This document shows, one piece after another, positions 9,799 through 20,026 of a stretch of DNA of 64,000 nucleotides. Source of the DNA: Planctomyces sp. (lineage in GTDB: Bacteria; Planctomycetota; Planctomycetia; Planctomycetales; Planctomycetaceae); NCBI GenBank assembly GCA_005778225.1, contig SXPC01000293.1, positions 1-64,000 of the forward strand, read 5' to 3'. The translations under genes and the position numbers were made by a program. The notes under the pieces are model-generated. The model worked only from the letters and a program-made list of their open reading frames with translations, did no database searches and was not told the origin of the DNA. Every line of letters begins with the position of its first letter. Within the stretch, counting starts at the first letter, position 1.

Positions 9799-9829
9799 GA
9801 CGGTGGTTGAGCAATGTTCAACCACCGTC
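9799..9829 (+). terminator. Strong hairpin, probable terminator of the DUF1559 gene
   Basis: GACGGTGGTTGA-GCAATGT-TCAACCACCGTC, 12-bp perfect stem followed by a weak T-rich tract. Confidence 0.6.
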
Positions 9830-9854
9830 CTTTGGCGTTGAAGAGCCTTCGAAT

Positions 9855-11192
9855 TCAGACCACTTCATTACTGCCAGGCGTCGGCAACGCCTGGACCACC
9901 GTCAGTTCAGAGCTGGCCAGATCGATGATGTTATCCAGATTATCTGAAGTCAGTGGATTGCCGTCGACGTCATTGACTCGCAGGACGATGGGCTTCGAGT
10001 AGTCTTCACGACGCCCTCGAATGACCTGGGCGATCGAGCCATCGCTGAGTTGAACGTAACTGCCAATCGGAAACAGCGACAGCACTCGCAACAATGCGCG
10101 CACGACATCCGAATCAACCGAACGTTCGCCAACCATGTGAATCAGCCGAGACATCGCCGAATACTTTGTGTATGGTGCGCGATACGGGCGAGGATTGATC
10201 AGCGCGTTGTAAATATCCGCGACCTGGATCACACGGGCAAACGGGTGAATGTTCACGCCACGACGACCACGGGGATATCCCGTTGCATTGAATCGCTCAT
10301 GCACCTGATAGGCGATCATCGAGATGATGCGAGGCAGGGAGCTGGCGTGCTGAATCATCTCGAGGGAGTAGATGGGATGCCTCATGATTTCCAGACGCTC
10401 GATATCGTTGAGCGCTCGTGGGGCATTGATCAGGTTCTGATCAACCTTCGCCATCCCCCAGTCATGCACCAGACCTGCGATACCGATCAAGCGGACGCTT
10501 TGTTCGTCGTATTCCATTTCGATACCGATCGCCATCGACAACAACGATGTCTCGATCGAACCAGATACGAGATCCGGCGATTCGGAATCATGGGATTTAT
10601 TCGACGATGGTCTTGAACTCAATGTGCAGTCAATATCGTTGTACATCTCGTCGAGATAACCATCCGCCATTCCTTCGACCGAAATGTCCGATTCCTGCCC
10701 ATGCAGCACACTTGTCATCAGGGAGGTCAGCAGTTTGCCATTCTTGCTGTGCTTATCCTGCAGACGTTGACGCTGTTGCTGGTCGTAAGGAGCCTTCCCA
10801 TTATTCTTAACGAATTGACTGACGGCAGGGCCGTTTGAAATGTCCGGAACAAGACCGCTATCGATTAAGGCATCAAGTTTGCGAGTCAGTTCCGTATCGA
10901 AGCTGATTCCGCGGGCCGGGGTTGAGGTGCTGGAGGTGGAACGAATCGTCAGAACAGAGGCATCATCTAAAGCGACCTCAACCGAATCGATCCCCCGCTG
11001 TTTTAGATGACGCTTGATTTCGACGGTGATCGGCGTATTACGAGCCAGGAGAAGCACGCCGTGTTTACTGACGATCGGTGCATTGATCTGACGACCGACA
11101 ATCAAATCGTCAACGCGAATACTGACAGCGCCATCATCGGGAACCTTACTCGACTTCAATGTCGGTGATTTCGTTGCGGCCGTCATGACCAA
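9855..11192 (-). CDS. HD-GYP domain-containing protein
   Basis: HD signature VHDWGMAKVDQNLINAPRAL, HPIYSLEMIQ, VHERFNATGYPRGRRGVNIHPFARVIQVADIYNAL. Confidence 0.88.
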   Translation of the reverse strand: MVMTAATKSPTLKSSKVPDDGAVSIRVDDLIVGRQINAPIVSKHGVLLLARNTPITVEIKRHLKQRGIDSVEVALDDASVLTIRSTSSTSTPARGISFDTELTRKLDALIDSGLVPDISNGPAVSQFVKNNGKAPYDQQQRQRLQDKHSKNGKLLTSLMTSVLHGQESDISVEGMADGYLDEMYNDIDCTLSSRPSSNKSHDSESPDLVSGSIETSLLSMAIGIEMEYDEQSVRLIGIAGLVHDWGMAKVDQNLINAPRALNDIERLEIMRHPIYSLEMIQHASSLPRIISMIAYQVHERFNATGYPRGRRGVNIHPFARVIQVADIYNALINPRPYRAPYTKYSAMSRLIHMVGERSVDSDVVRALLRVLSLFPIGSYVQLSDGSIAQVIRGRREDYSKPIVLRVNDVDGNPLTSDNLDNIIDLASSELTVVQALPTPGSNEVV

Positions 11193-11495
11193 ATCATTCT
11201 ATCGAAGAGGACAAGACAGGTGTCTTTATAGTTATGTCTATCAAGGAACTGTCGGCTGTTAACTCCCGCAATCATTATGAGCACGAATCATTTTCTTATG
11301 ACTTTTTCAGATCGGTTGTCGGGTATTCGTCTGACACTTATTGCAGGTCATGATCCGAAAGTGAGGATTTTTCCGCTCTGGAGTCGGATAAGTCCCTGCA
11401 GGCTGCATAAAACTTTGCCCGGTAACTTGATTGACAAAAACTGCCAAACAGTGGTAACGTGGCTTAGCCACTTCGTGAAACGGAAATGATAGAGA

Positions 11496-12278
11496 ATGAC
11501 TCCCCTTGTCCGGACGCCGCTGTATCAACAACTCTACGAAGAGTTACGTGCGCTCGCCGACGAGTCCGAGTACGCAACCGGCTCGAAGTTCCTGACGGAA
11601 CGCGAAATTGGCATACGCTATGGGGTCAGCCGGGCGACGTCGAACAAAGCCCTTGCCTCACTCGTCTCGGAGGGGGTGCTTGAATTTCGCAAAGGCATCG
11701 GCACTTTTGTCAAACCGAAGCGTCTGGCGTATCAGCTTGATCGCCTGATCAGTTTCACAGAAAAAGCAACAAGCGCCGGGCAGCGACCTTCGACGCAGGT
11801 ACTCACGCTGAAGTCCGTTCGTGCGACTCTCCTCGACCAGGAGACTCTCCATCGACTCAGGCTGGGAGTAAACGAGGAGGCCTGGTATCTCGAACGACTT
11901 CGACTCGCGGACGAACGTCCCGTGATTCTCGAACGGCGTTACATCGTCAAATCCTTGTGTCCAAAATTGACCCGGTCCAAGGTACAGGGGTCTCTCTATC
12001 GCCTTTGGACCGACGAATACCAGCTGACCATTACTGGTGCTGATGAATCGATTCGAGCCGTTAATCTGACACAGGAAGCAGCATCCCTCTTGAAAGTCGA
12101 TTCAGGGCAGGCTGGTTTGCTGGTCCGGGCGACTGGCTACTTAAAAAATGATGTCCCTCTCTGGAGCGAAGAGACTCTCTATCGCGGCGATTCTTATGAG
12201 TTCCAGAACCGGCTGGGAGGACTGGATCATCCCGGCCCAGCGATTGGCCACCTCGTCAAAAATCACCATTCAGAATAA
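11496..12278 (+). CDS. GntR family transcriptional regulator with UTRA domain
   Basis: N-terminal wHTH (TPLYQQLYEELRALADESEYATGSKFLTEREIGIRYGVSRATSNKALASLVSEGVLEFRKGIGTFV) and UTRA-like C-terminus. Confidence 0.9.
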   Translation: MTPLVRTPLYQQLYEELRALADESEYATGSKFLTEREIGIRYGVSRATSNKALASLVSEGVLEFRKGIGTFVKPKRLAYQLDRLISFTEKATSAGQRPSTQVLTLKSVRATLLDQETLHRLRLGVNEEAWYLERLRLADERPVILERRYIVKSLCPKLTRSKVQGSLYRLWTDEYQLTITGADESIRAVNLTQEAASLLKVDSGQAGLLVRATGYLKNDVPLWSEETLYRGDSYEFQNRLGGLDHPGPAIGHLVKNHHSE

Positions 12279-12299
12279 GAAATCATCAGGATCTAAGAC

Positions 12300-13457
12300 A
12301 TGAAGACGATTGGCGTGGCATTTATCGGAACAGGTTTCATGTGTACCACCCATGTGGAGGCATTGCGTCGAACGGGGATGACACACGTTGTCGGGGTGCT
12401 GGGGTCGTCGCTGGAAAAGTCGAAGTCGACCGCGGAGAAACTGGGGATTCCCAAAGCGTATGGGTCCTACGAGGAAGTTCTCGCAGATCCGGACGTTCAA
12501 TCGGTTCATATCGGGACGCCCAATCGCTGGCACTTCGAGATGGCAAAACGTGCACTCGTCGCGGGTAAGCATGTGATATGCGAAAAACCCTTGGCGATGA
12601 CCTCGGAAGAGTCGCGCGAACTCGTCGCCCTCGCGAAGAAGTATTCCAAACAGGCCACCGGCGTCAACTACAACATCCGCTTCTATCCACTCTGTCAGGA
12701 AGCCAAAGAGCGAGTCCATCGCGGCGACTTCGGGAACGTCTTTCACATCACCGGCAGCTATGTTCAAGACTGGCTGCTCAAAGAGACCGACTACAACTGG
12801 CGAGTCAAATCGAGCGAAGGCGGCGATCTGCGTGCCATTTCCGATATCGGGACACACTGGCTGGATTTGATCTCGTTCATTTCAGGTATGGAAGTCGAAG
12901 CAGTTTGTGCGGATCTGAAGATTGTGCATCCGACCAGACAGAAACCGGTCGGTGAAGTCGAGACATTTCAAAGCAAATCGCAGCAGGCAATAAAGACCGA
13001 GTCAGTCGAAGTCACGACGGAAGATTTTGGAAGTGTGATGTTGAGATTCAAGGGGGGAGCGCGCGGAGTCATGCACGTCTCCCAAGTGACTGCGGGTCGC
13101 AAGAACTGTCTGAGTTTCGAACTGGCGGGTGCGAAGCAATCGATGTCCTGGAACAGCGAACGGCCGAACGAGTTATGGATTGGTCACCGTGAGACGGCCA
13201 ATGAAATGCTGCTGAAAGACCCGTCGCTCCTGTCAGACTTTGCGCGTCGTTCAGCGGATTACCCCGGCGGCCATAATGAAGGGTATGGGGACACTTTCAA
13301 GCAGTGTTTCCGTGCGTTTTATCGAAGTATCCAGCAGGGCACGTTCGGTCCAGACAATGGTTATGCGACCTTTGAAGATGGTCATCGCGAGATCGTGTTA
13401 TGTGAAGCGATCTTGAAGAGCAGCCAAGAGGATCGTTGGGTGGCTGTTGAAAGCTAA
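12300..13457 (+). CDS. Gfo/Idh/MocA family oxidoreductase
   Basis: [10 protein letters not shown] Rossmann motif, [30 protein letters not shown]. Confidence 0.92.
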   Translation: MKTIGVAFIGTGFMCTTHVEALRRTGMTHVVGVLGSSLEKSKSTAEKLGIPKAYGSYEEVLADPDVQSVHIGTPNRWHFEMAKRALVAGKHVICEKPLAMTSEESRELVALAKKYSKQATGVNYNIRFYPLCQEAKERVHRGDFGNVFHITGSYVQDWLLKETDYNWRVKSSEGGDLRAISDIGTHWLDLISFISGMEVEAVCADLKIVHPTRQKPVGEVETFQSKSQQAIKTESVEVTTEDFGSVMLRFKGGARGVMHVSQVTAGRKNCLSFELAGAKQSMSWNSERPNELWIGHRETANEMLLKDPSLLSDFARRSADYPGGHNEGYGDTFKQCFRAFYRSIQQGTFGPDNGYATFEDGHREIVLCEAILKSSQEDRWVAVES

Positions 13458-13511
13458 TGTTGTTTTTGAGTCCAACCTGAGCATATTCCCTTTTGACCCT
13501 GGAGCATCCCC

Positions 13512-14423
13512 ATGAAGCTCGGATTCGTCACTGCCATTCTCCCCGAACAAACTCTTGAGAGCGTCGTCAAGACAGCCTCAACCCTCGGCTATGACTGCAT
13601 CGAAGTCATGTGCTGGCCCCCCGGAAAAGCAGAGCGACGCTACGCCGGTGTGACCCACATCGACGTCACCTCCTTCGACGCCGCCCTGATTCAAGACCTG
13701 CTCGATCAGCATCACGTTTCCATCAGCGGCCTCGGCTACTACCCCAACCTCCTCTCCGCAGACGAAGCCGAAGGAAAAGCCGCCTTTGAACATCTGAAGA
13801 AGATCATCCACGCAGCCGCGAAGCTGAAAGTCGGAGTCGTCAACACCTTCGCCGGGCGAAACCCCAAACTCTCGGTCGATGAAAACTGGCCGAAGTTTTT
13901 GAAGGTCTTCAAGCCGCTCATCAAGCTTGCAGAAGATAAGGGAATCAAGATCGGCATCGAGAACTGCCCGATGCTCTTTACCAAAGACGAATGGCCGGGC
14001 GGAAAAAACCTCGCGATCAGTCCAGCTATCTGGCGTCGCATGTTTGATGCGATTCCCAGTGAGAATTTCGGCCTCAACTACGACCCCTCCCACCTTGCCT
14101 GGATGCAGATGGACCCGATTCATCCCATCTTCGAATTCGCGTCACGTTTCGTTCACGTTCACGCGAAAGACATCCGCCTCGACCGCTTCAAATTCAACGA
14201 ACTCGGCCCCCTGGCCCATCCCAACGAATACCACCACCCGAAGCTCCCCGGCATGGGCGAGATCGAATGGGGCAAGTTCTTTTCCGTCCTGGGAGATGCC
14301 GGTTATCGAGGTCCCGTCTGCGTAGAAGTAGAAGACCGCGTCTACGAAGGCTCGCTGGAACGCCGCAAACTGGCACTCACACAATGTCACACCTATCTGC
14401 GCAACTTCATGCCAAAGATGTGA
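13512..14423 (+). CDS. Sugar phosphate isomerase/epimerase (xylose isomerase-like TIM barrel)
   Basis: [46 protein letters not shown] motifs. Confidence 0.9.
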   Translation: MKLGFVTAILPEQTLESVVKTASTLGYDCIEVMCWPPGKAERRYAGVTHIDVTSFDAALIQDLLDQHHVSISGLGYYPNLLSADEAEGKAAFEHLKKIIHAAAKLKVGVVNTFAGRNPKLSVDENWPKFLKVFKPLIKLAEDKGIKIGIENCPMLFTKDEWPGGKNLAISPAIWRRMFDAIPSENFGLNYDPSHLAWMQMDPIHPIFEFASRFVHVHAKDIRLDRFKFNELGPLAHPNEYHHPKLPGMGEIEWGKFFSVLGDAGYRGPVCVEVEDRVYEGSLERRKLALTQCHTYLRNFMPKM

Positions 14424-14440
14424 TGCAGCAGCCTTCCATC

Positions 14441-14511
14441 ATGAGTCGTGAGTCATGAGGAAAGGCCTTGGAAATTCTCTTCGTTTTACCTCATGACTAA
14501 AAACTCATGAC
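14441..14511. repeat. Imperfect inverted copies of an ATGAGTC(A/G)TGAGTCATGAGG dispersed repeat
   Basis: ATGAGTCGTGAGTCATGAGG (14441..14460) and CCTCATGACTAAAAACTCATGAC (14489..14511). Confidence 0.55.
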
Positions 14512-14530
14512 TTTTTGAAAGCTCTCACCC

Positions 14531-15262
14531 ATGACCAGCGCTCCCTATACCTATCTCGATATTGCCAAGATGATCGATCATTCGCTGCTCAATCCTACGC
14601 TGACTGTCAGTGACCTCGAAGCCGGAATTGATCTGTCGCTTGCTTACGATGTCGCGAGTGTCTGTATTCTGCCGTATTACCTCAAGCGATGTGCGGAGCG
14701 ACTGAAAGGAAGCAACGTCAAAGCGTCCACGACGATTGGCTTTCCGCATGGTGGCCACACCACAGCGATCAAGAAGCTTGAAGCTCAGCGTGCCGTCGAC
14801 GATGGCTGCGAAGAACTGGATATGGTCGTCAACATCTCCAAAGTCCTCAGTGGCGATTGGCAGTACGTTAAAGACGATATTGCCGTCGTCATCGATGTCG
14901 CCCATGCAGCCGGACAGAAAGTCAAAGTGATCTTCGAAAACGCCTACCTCAACGAAGCCCAGAAGATCAAGCTCTGCGAAATCTGCAGCCAGCTGAACGC
15001 CGACTGGGTGAAAACTTCCACCGGTTACGCCCCCACCGGAGCAACCAACGACGACCTGATCCTCATGCGAAAATACTCCGCTCCCGGCGTCCAGGTCAAA
15101 GCCGCCGGTGGAGTCCGCGACCTCGACAAACTCCTCGAAGTCCGCGCCCTCGGCGTCACCCGCTGCGGAGCCAGCCGAACCAAGGACATGCTGGATGAAG
15201 GCCGCAAACGCCTCGGCCTCCCAGCAATCAACGTCAAGGATGTCAGTAAGGGTGGATATTAA
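14531..15262 (+). CDS. deoC: Deoxyribose-phosphate aldolase
   Basis: IAKMIDHSLLNPTLT, VKVIFENAYL, DWVKTSTGYAPTGAT, VQVKAAGGVRDL motifs. Confidence 0.93.
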   Translation: MTSAPYTYLDIAKMIDHSLLNPTLTVSDLEAGIDLSLAYDVASVCILPYYLKRCAERLKGSNVKASTTIGFPHGGHTTAIKKLEAQRAVDDGCEELDMVVNISKVLSGDWQYVKDDIAVVIDVAHAAGQKVKVIFENAYLNEAQKIKLCEICSQLNADWVKTSTGYAPTGATNDDLILMRKYSAPGVQVKAAGGVRDLDKLLEVRALGVTRCGASRTKDMLDEGRKRLGLPAINVKDVSKGGY

Positions 15263-15343
15263 GCAGCATGTGACCACGCTGGTGGTCTGGACAGAGGCCC
15301 CCGCCGCGTTGCCGCATCGTTCCTCGCAAACTATGATCAGTCC

Positions 15344-15376
15344 GGCGTTGAAGAATGGTTCTTCAACGCCCTTTTT
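15344..15376 (+). terminator. Intrinsic terminator downstream of deoC
   Basis: GGCGTTGAAG-AATGGTT-CTTCAACGCC followed by CTTTTT. Confidence 0.8.
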
Positions 15377-15396
15377 CATAGCCGGAAGGAATCGGT

Positions 15397-15738
15397 ATGT
15401 CGCCTTGGTTGCTGTGTATTATCGGACTGTTGTTGAGCAACATTTTCATGACGTTCGCCTGGTACGGGCACCTCAAAAGTCTGGCGGAGAAACCCTGGTA
15501 CATCGCGGCGCTCGTCAGTTGGGGGATCGCCCTGTTTGAATACCTCCTTCAAGTCCCCGCCAACCGGGCCGGGCATCAGGTCTTCAGCGTCGCCCAGCTG
15601 AAAATCATGCAGGAAGTGATCACGCTGATGGTCTTCGTTCCCTTCGCGATGTTCTACCTACAGGAGAAGCCAACGTGGAATTATCTGTATGCTGGCATCT
15701 GTATGATTGGTGCCGTTTATTTTATGTTTCGGAAGTAG
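15397..15738 (+). CDS. DMT family protein (DUF486)
   Basis: Small four-TM protein; FMTFAWYGHLK, WGIALFEYLLQVPANRAG, LKIMQEVITLMVFVPFAMFYLQE typical of DUF486. Confidence 0.88.
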   Translation: MSPWLLCIIGLLLSNIFMTFAWYGHLKSLAEKPWYIAALVSWGIALFEYLLQVPANRAGHQVFSVAQLKIMQEVITLMVFVPFAMFYLQEKPTWNYLYAGICMIGAVYFMFRK

Positions 15739-15773
15739 ATTTTTTTTCGAATTCACTGACTGGCTAGATCCTC

Positions 15774-15806
15774 CTCCTCATGACTCATGACTCACGTCTC
15801 ACGACC
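15774..15806. repeat. CCTCATGACTCATGACTCACGTCTCACGACC repeat overlapping the bioA start codon
   Basis: Same motif family as 14441..14511; tandem TGACTCA/TGACTCACG units. Confidence 0.55.
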
Positions 15807-17135
15807 ACCCGCTTCCCCGTCTGGCATCCCTTCACGCAGATGCAGGTTTTCGTCGAAGAAAATCCCCCAGTGATTGTGGCCGGGGAGGAATTCGATCTCA
15901 TCGACGATCATGCCAACCGCTATCTCGACGGCGTCTCGTCCCTGTGGTGCAACGTGTTCGGACATCGCGTCCCCGAAATCGATTCCGCCATCAAACGACA
16001 AGTCGACCGCATCTCTCACACAACCCTGCTCGGGCTGCAAAGTGATGTCAGTATCGAACTGGCTCAAAAGCTGGTGTCGGTCACCCCGGAAGGGCTCAAC
16101 CACGTCTTCTACTCCGATGCCGGAGCAACCTCTGTTGAAGCGGCCCTCAAGATCGCCATTCAGTATCACGCACAAAAAGAACGCCCTCAAAAGCGCCACA
16201 TGTTCGTCCGACTGTCCGATGCCTATCACGGCGATACCATCGGCTCCGTTAGCGTCGGCCGCATGGAAACCTTTCACCATTTCTACGCACCCCTGTTGTT
16301 CGAAACCATCAACGTCCCCAGCCCTGGCCTCTCCCCATTACCTCAAGGCCAGACCCGCCAGACATTCTACGAAGACTGCCTCCAGCAACTCGAACAGGCC
16401 ATCAACCGTCACCGGGAGGAAATCGCCGCTGTCATCATCGAACCGATTGTCCAGGGAGCAGCCGGAGTCTTCGTCCATCCGCCAGGCTATCTGACCAGAC
16501 TGCGCGAACTGACCACGCAGCACGGCATCCTCCTCATCGCCGATGAAGTCGCCGTCGGCTTCGGAAAGACCGGAACCCTCTTCGCCTGCCAGCAGGAAAA
16601 TGTCACCCCCGATATTCTCTGCCTCGCCAAAGGACTCACCGGCGGTTATCTCCCCCTCGCCGCGACATTGACCACCAGCGAAATCTACGACGCCTTCCTC
16701 GGCCCACCTTCAGCCCGTCGCACCTTCTTCCACGGCCACACCTTCACCGGCAACCCCCTAGGCTGTGCCGCCGCCATCGCGACCCTCGACCTGTTCGCCA
16801 CGCGCCCTGTCCTCGAACAAGTCGCCACCAGCGAACAAATCCTCCAAGACAAACTCAGCCCTCTCATCGGCCACCCCCACGTCCGGGAGATCCGCCAAAA
16901 GGGGATCATGGTCGGGATCGATATCGTCAAAAACAAAGCCACCGGCGAACTCTTCGATCCCTCCCTGCGACAGGAGCATGCCATCGTCCGCGAGGCAAGA
17001 AAACGTGGCGTAATCATTCGCGCCCTCGGCAATGTCCTCTTTCTCATGCCCGCAGTCGCCATGCCCTCCGAGCTGGTCAGACAACTGGCCGAAGTGACGG
17101 TTGAGAGCTTTACGCATGTCATGCGGGACGATTAA
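15780..17135 (+). CDS. bioA: Adenosylmethionine-8-amino-7-oxononanoate aminotransferase
   Basis: [73 protein letters not shown] motifs. Confidence 0.93.
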   Translation: MTHDSRLTTTRFPVWHPFTQMQVFVEENPPVIVAGEEFDLIDDHANRYLDGVSSLWCNVFGHRVPEIDSAIKRQVDRISHTTLLGLQSDVSIELAQKLVSVTPEGLNHVFYSDAGATSVEAALKIAIQYHAQKERPQKRHMFVRLSDAYHGDTIGSVSVGRMETFHHFYAPLLFETINVPSPGLSPLPQGQTRQTFYEDCLQQLEQAINRHREEIAAVIIEPIVQGAAGVFVHPPGYLTRLRELTTQHGILLIADEVAVGFGKTGTLFACQQENVTPDILCLAKGLTGGYLPLAATLTTSEIYDAFLGPPSARRTFFHGHTFTGNPLGCAAAIATLDLFATRPVLEQVATSEQILQDKLSPLIGHPHVREIRQKGIMVGIDIVKNKATGELFDPSLRQEHAIVREARKRGVIIRALGNVLFLMPAVAMPSELVRQLAEVTVESFTHVMRDD

Positions 17136-17221
17136 CAGAGCGGATACAACGTCTGCAACGCTCTTACCAGTTGGAGAAGAATCTTGTTGCCGTGGTGCCT
17201 GTTGCCGTCGATAATTCCGGT

Positions 17222-18751
17222 ATGCCATCGCAACCGGCTCCCAAACCACGGGGTCCCCGCCGAGGCGTCCTGCAGAAAAGCCTCGAGCAACTCCAGCGTA
17301 ACTGGCGAGCCGAATTACATCGCTCGATCCCAGGGATGCTGCTGAGTCTGATCGTCCACACATGCATCTTTCTGGTGATGGGACTGATTGTCTATCAAGT
17401 CCAAACCGACTCAATGCCGCCGATGACCGATATGCTCTGGGGCGAAGACATCGGCGATGGGACCGATTTTGAGCTAGGCAACTTCGAGATGACTTCCGGG
17501 GTCGAGGTCAACATTGATGACAACCTCCCCAGTCTCCCCAGCAGCGAGCAGATGCTCGACCTGACGATGCCCAGTCTCGATCTCACGGCTCCACTCAAGA
17601 CAACGACAGCGATTCCGCAGAAGGCGACATTTGGAAATGTCTTCTCGGGACGGTCTTCCGGGCAACAGGGCGAACGCATTCGACAAAGCGGTGGCAATCC
17701 CAACGCGACTCGCACAATCCGGATGTCGCTGGAATGGATTGCGCGTCAGCAGCAAAAAGATGGCCGCTGGCAGTTCCATGAAGGCTATCCCCAGGCAAGC
17801 CCGGGCAGCAGGTGTGATGCGGCGGCGACGGGGCTGGCGCTGCTGACGTTTCTCGGCGCAGGCAGCACTCCCAAAGACGGCGATTATCGACGGGAAGTCT
17901 ATCAGGGCATCAAGTGGCTGCTCGAACATCAAAAACGCAACGGCAACCTCGATCAGGGGGACGGCCCCAGCATTTCCGTCATCTACTCTCACGCCATCGC
18001 GACGATTGCGCTGTGTGAATGCTATGCGATGACCGGTGATCCCGAAATGAAGTCGGCCTGCGAGAATGCGATCCGCTATCTCGACGAAGCCCAGCTTCGC
18101 GGCGAAGGAGGCTGGCGTTATGGAATTCTGTCGCCGGGGTCGGGGGGAGACTTGAGCGTGACAGGGTGGGCACTCATGGCTTTACAGACGGCTCGTGTCG
18201 CGGGAATAGAAGTTGAGCCTCGCATCTTCCGCAAATCGACCGGCTTTCTGAACCGTCTCGAGTCATCAGATCCATGGCTGTACTCTTACACGCCGGGCCG
18301 CTCACCGACGCTGTCAATGACGGCAGAAGGGCTCGTTTGCAGACAGTGGATGGGCATGGAGCCCAACAGCAAGATCATGAGAAACGGCATCAGCTATCTG
18401 ACTCGCCCACAGAACCTCCCTCAATGGAAAGAGGGACGTCGCAATGTCTACGCCTGGTATTACCTCGCCCACGCCCTGCATAACAACGGCGGTGAGACCT
18501 GGAAAGAATGGTACGGCTACACGCAGAAGATCCTGATGGAGCAGCAACTATTGGTTCCCTCCGAAGAGACGCCGGGTGATATCGTCGGCAGTTGGCATCC
18601 CCACACGCCGCAAGGTGATGGCCACGATTACGGCGACCGCTGGGGACGTCTCTATGTCACCTGCTTATGCACACTGATTCTTGAGACACCATTCCGTCAC
18701 TTGCCTCTCTACGAAGTCGCTGACTTGGAAAACACGACCAAGAAACGCTAA
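17222..18751 (+). CDS. Membrane-anchored prenyltransferase/squalene-oxidase-repeat (terpene cyclase-like) protein
   Basis: N-terminal TM (LLSLIVHTCIFLVMGLIVYQV) then alpha/alpha-barrel repeats (SLEWIARQQQKDGRWQF, GIKWLLEHQKRNGNLDQGD, GGWRYGILSPGSGGDLSVTGWALMAL); start chosen inside ORF 17171..18751. Confidence 0.82.
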   Translation: MPSQPAPKPRGPRRGVLQKSLEQLQRNWRAELHRSIPGMLLSLIVHTCIFLVMGLIVYQVQTDSMPPMTDMLWGEDIGDGTDFELGNFEMTSGVEVNIDDNLPSLPSSEQMLDLTMPSLDLTAPLKTTTAIPQKATFGNVFSGRSSGQQGERIRQSGGNPNATRTIRMSLEWIARQQQKDGRWQFHEGYPQASPGSRCDAAATGLALLTFLGAGSTPKDGDYRREVYQGIKWLLEHQKRNGNLDQGDGPSISVIYSHAIATIALCECYAMTGDPEMKSACENAIRYLDEAQLRGEGGWRYGILSPGSGGDLSVTGWALMALQTARVAGIEVEPRIFRKSTGFLNRLESSDPWLYSYTPGRSPTLSMTAEGLVCRQWMGMEPNSKIMRNGISYLTRPQNLPQWKEGRRNVYAWYYLAHALHNNGGETWKEWYGYTQKILMEQQLLVPSEETPGDIVGSWHPHTPQGDGHDYGDRWGRLYVTCLCTLILETPFRHLPLYEVADLENTTKKR

Positions 18752-18762
18752 AGGCGTCTTCG

Positions 18763-19107
18763 TTACTCCTTCGTTCCATACCACCGCTCTGCGATCCGAT
18801 CCATCTCGACCATCAGCGGATCTAGCTCCAGCACCTTCTCCGCCAGCGTATAAGTGACCTGCGGCGGAACCGTCGGCTCGTAATGACGGTGAACCCAGCC
18901 CTCTGCTTCGAGCATCCTCAGCCGCTCGGTCAACGTCTTCGTCGAGATCGATCCGAGACGCCGCCGCAAAACCCCAAACCGCATCGGCCCATCCTGATGA
19001 AGTCGATGGATCAGAAGCATCGTCCACGGGCTGGAAAGGACCTTCAGCAGCTTGGCCAGAGGTTCGTGATTGTTGTCCTGATTCGACATTTTCCTATTGC
19101 TTTCCAC
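18763..19107 (-). CDS. HxlR family transcriptional regulator
   Basis: LAKLLKVLSSPWTMLLIHRLHQDGPMRFGVLRRRLGSISTKTLTERLRMLEAEGWVHRHYEPTVPPQVTYTLAEKV. Confidence 0.93.
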   Translation of the reverse strand: MESNRKMSNQDNNHEPLAKLLKVLSSPWTMLLIHRLHQDGPMRFGVLRRRLGSISTKTLTERLRMLEAEGWVHRHYEPTVPPQVTYTLAEKVLELDPLMVEMDRIAERWYGTKE

Positions 19108-19109
19108 TA

Positions 19110-19142
19110 GTAAAGCAGCTGACTTTTAAGAAGCTACTTTAC
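19110..19142. promoter_or_regulatory. Palindromic operator candidate in the HxlR/SDR divergent intergenic region
   Basis: GTAAAGCAGCT-N11-AGCTACTTTAC, 11-bp arms with one mismatch, immediately upstream of hxlR-like and SDR genes. Confidence 0.6.
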
Positions 19143-19194
19143 AAAGAAAATCGACTGTGTAAAGTTCGTCTTCCTGAAATCAGTTTCACTCACC

Positions 19195-19992
19195 ATGGAC
19201 CACATCATGCAGACAACATCATTCGACGAAGGACTCGCAGGCAAGCGCATCCTTGTCACCGGCGGGACCAATGGCATCGGAGAAGCCATCGTGAACCGCC
19301 TCGTCGATGCGGGCGGCCTGGTCGTGACATCGGCACGTACCAAACGCGACAGCCGGGCACGACTCGTCATCGCCGCCGACAGTTCAACCGCCAGCGGCAT
19401 CGAACAGATCGCCATCCAGACACGCCGCGAACTCGGCGGCCTCGATATCCTCATCAACTCCGTCGGCGGTTCCTCCGCACCGGCTGGCGGGGCGCTGGCA
19501 CTCACCGACGAAGTCTGGATGGAAGAGCTGAATTTGAATCTTCTCTCAGCCGTGCGGATCGATCGCGCGATGCTCCCCGGAATGCTTGAGCAAGGCAGCG
19601 GAGTCATCGTGCACGTCTCCTCCATCCAGCGCACACTGCCTCTTCACGATGCGACCATCGCCTACGCCGCCGCCAAAGCCGCCCTGACCAATTACAGCAA
19701 AGGACTCTCCAAAGACGTCAGTCCACGAGGCGTCCGTGTCGTCAGCGTCGCTCCCGGTTTCACTCAAACCCAGTCCGCCGTCCGACTCATCGAACGACTC
19801 GCCCAGGAAAGCGGAACCGACTTCGAAACATCTCGCCAAACATTGATGAACGCCCTCGGGGGAATTCCTCTGGGCCGGCCGAATGAACCCGAGGAAGTCG
19901 CAGAACTCGTCGCCTTTGTCGTCTCAAACCGCGCCTCCTCCATGACCGGCTGTGAGCTCGTCATTGATGGTGGCAATGTCCCTTGCGTCTGA
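19195..19992 (+). CDS. SDR family oxidoreductase
   Basis: ILVTGGTNGIGEAIVNRL, INSVGGSSAPAGG, YAAAKAALTNYSKGL, MTGCELVIDGG. Confidence 0.92.
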   Translation: MDHIMQTTSFDEGLAGKRILVTGGTNGIGEAIVNRLVDAGGLVVTSARTKRDSRARLVIAADSSTASGIEQIAIQTRRELGGLDILINSVGGSSAPAGGALALTDEVWMEELNLNLLSAVRIDRAMLPGMLEQGSGVIVHVSSIQRTLPLHDATIAYAAAKAALTNYSKGLSKDVSPRGVRVVSVAPGFTQTQSAVRLIERLAQESGTDFETSRQTLMNALGGIPLGRPNEPEEVAELVAFVVSNRASSMTGCELVIDGGNVPCV

Positions 19993-20026
19993 ATTTGTTC
20001 TCTTAACCTTCTACTAAGGAATCACC

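Noticed and set aside
11431-11460. Possible sigma-70 promoter TTGACA...TAACGT upstream of the GntR gene
   Set aside because: Good -35 but weak -10 match; cannot be supported from one sequence.
14525-15379. 284-aa ORF antisense to deoC
   Set aside because: Acidic/Phe-rich shadow translation; deoC is certain on the plus strand.
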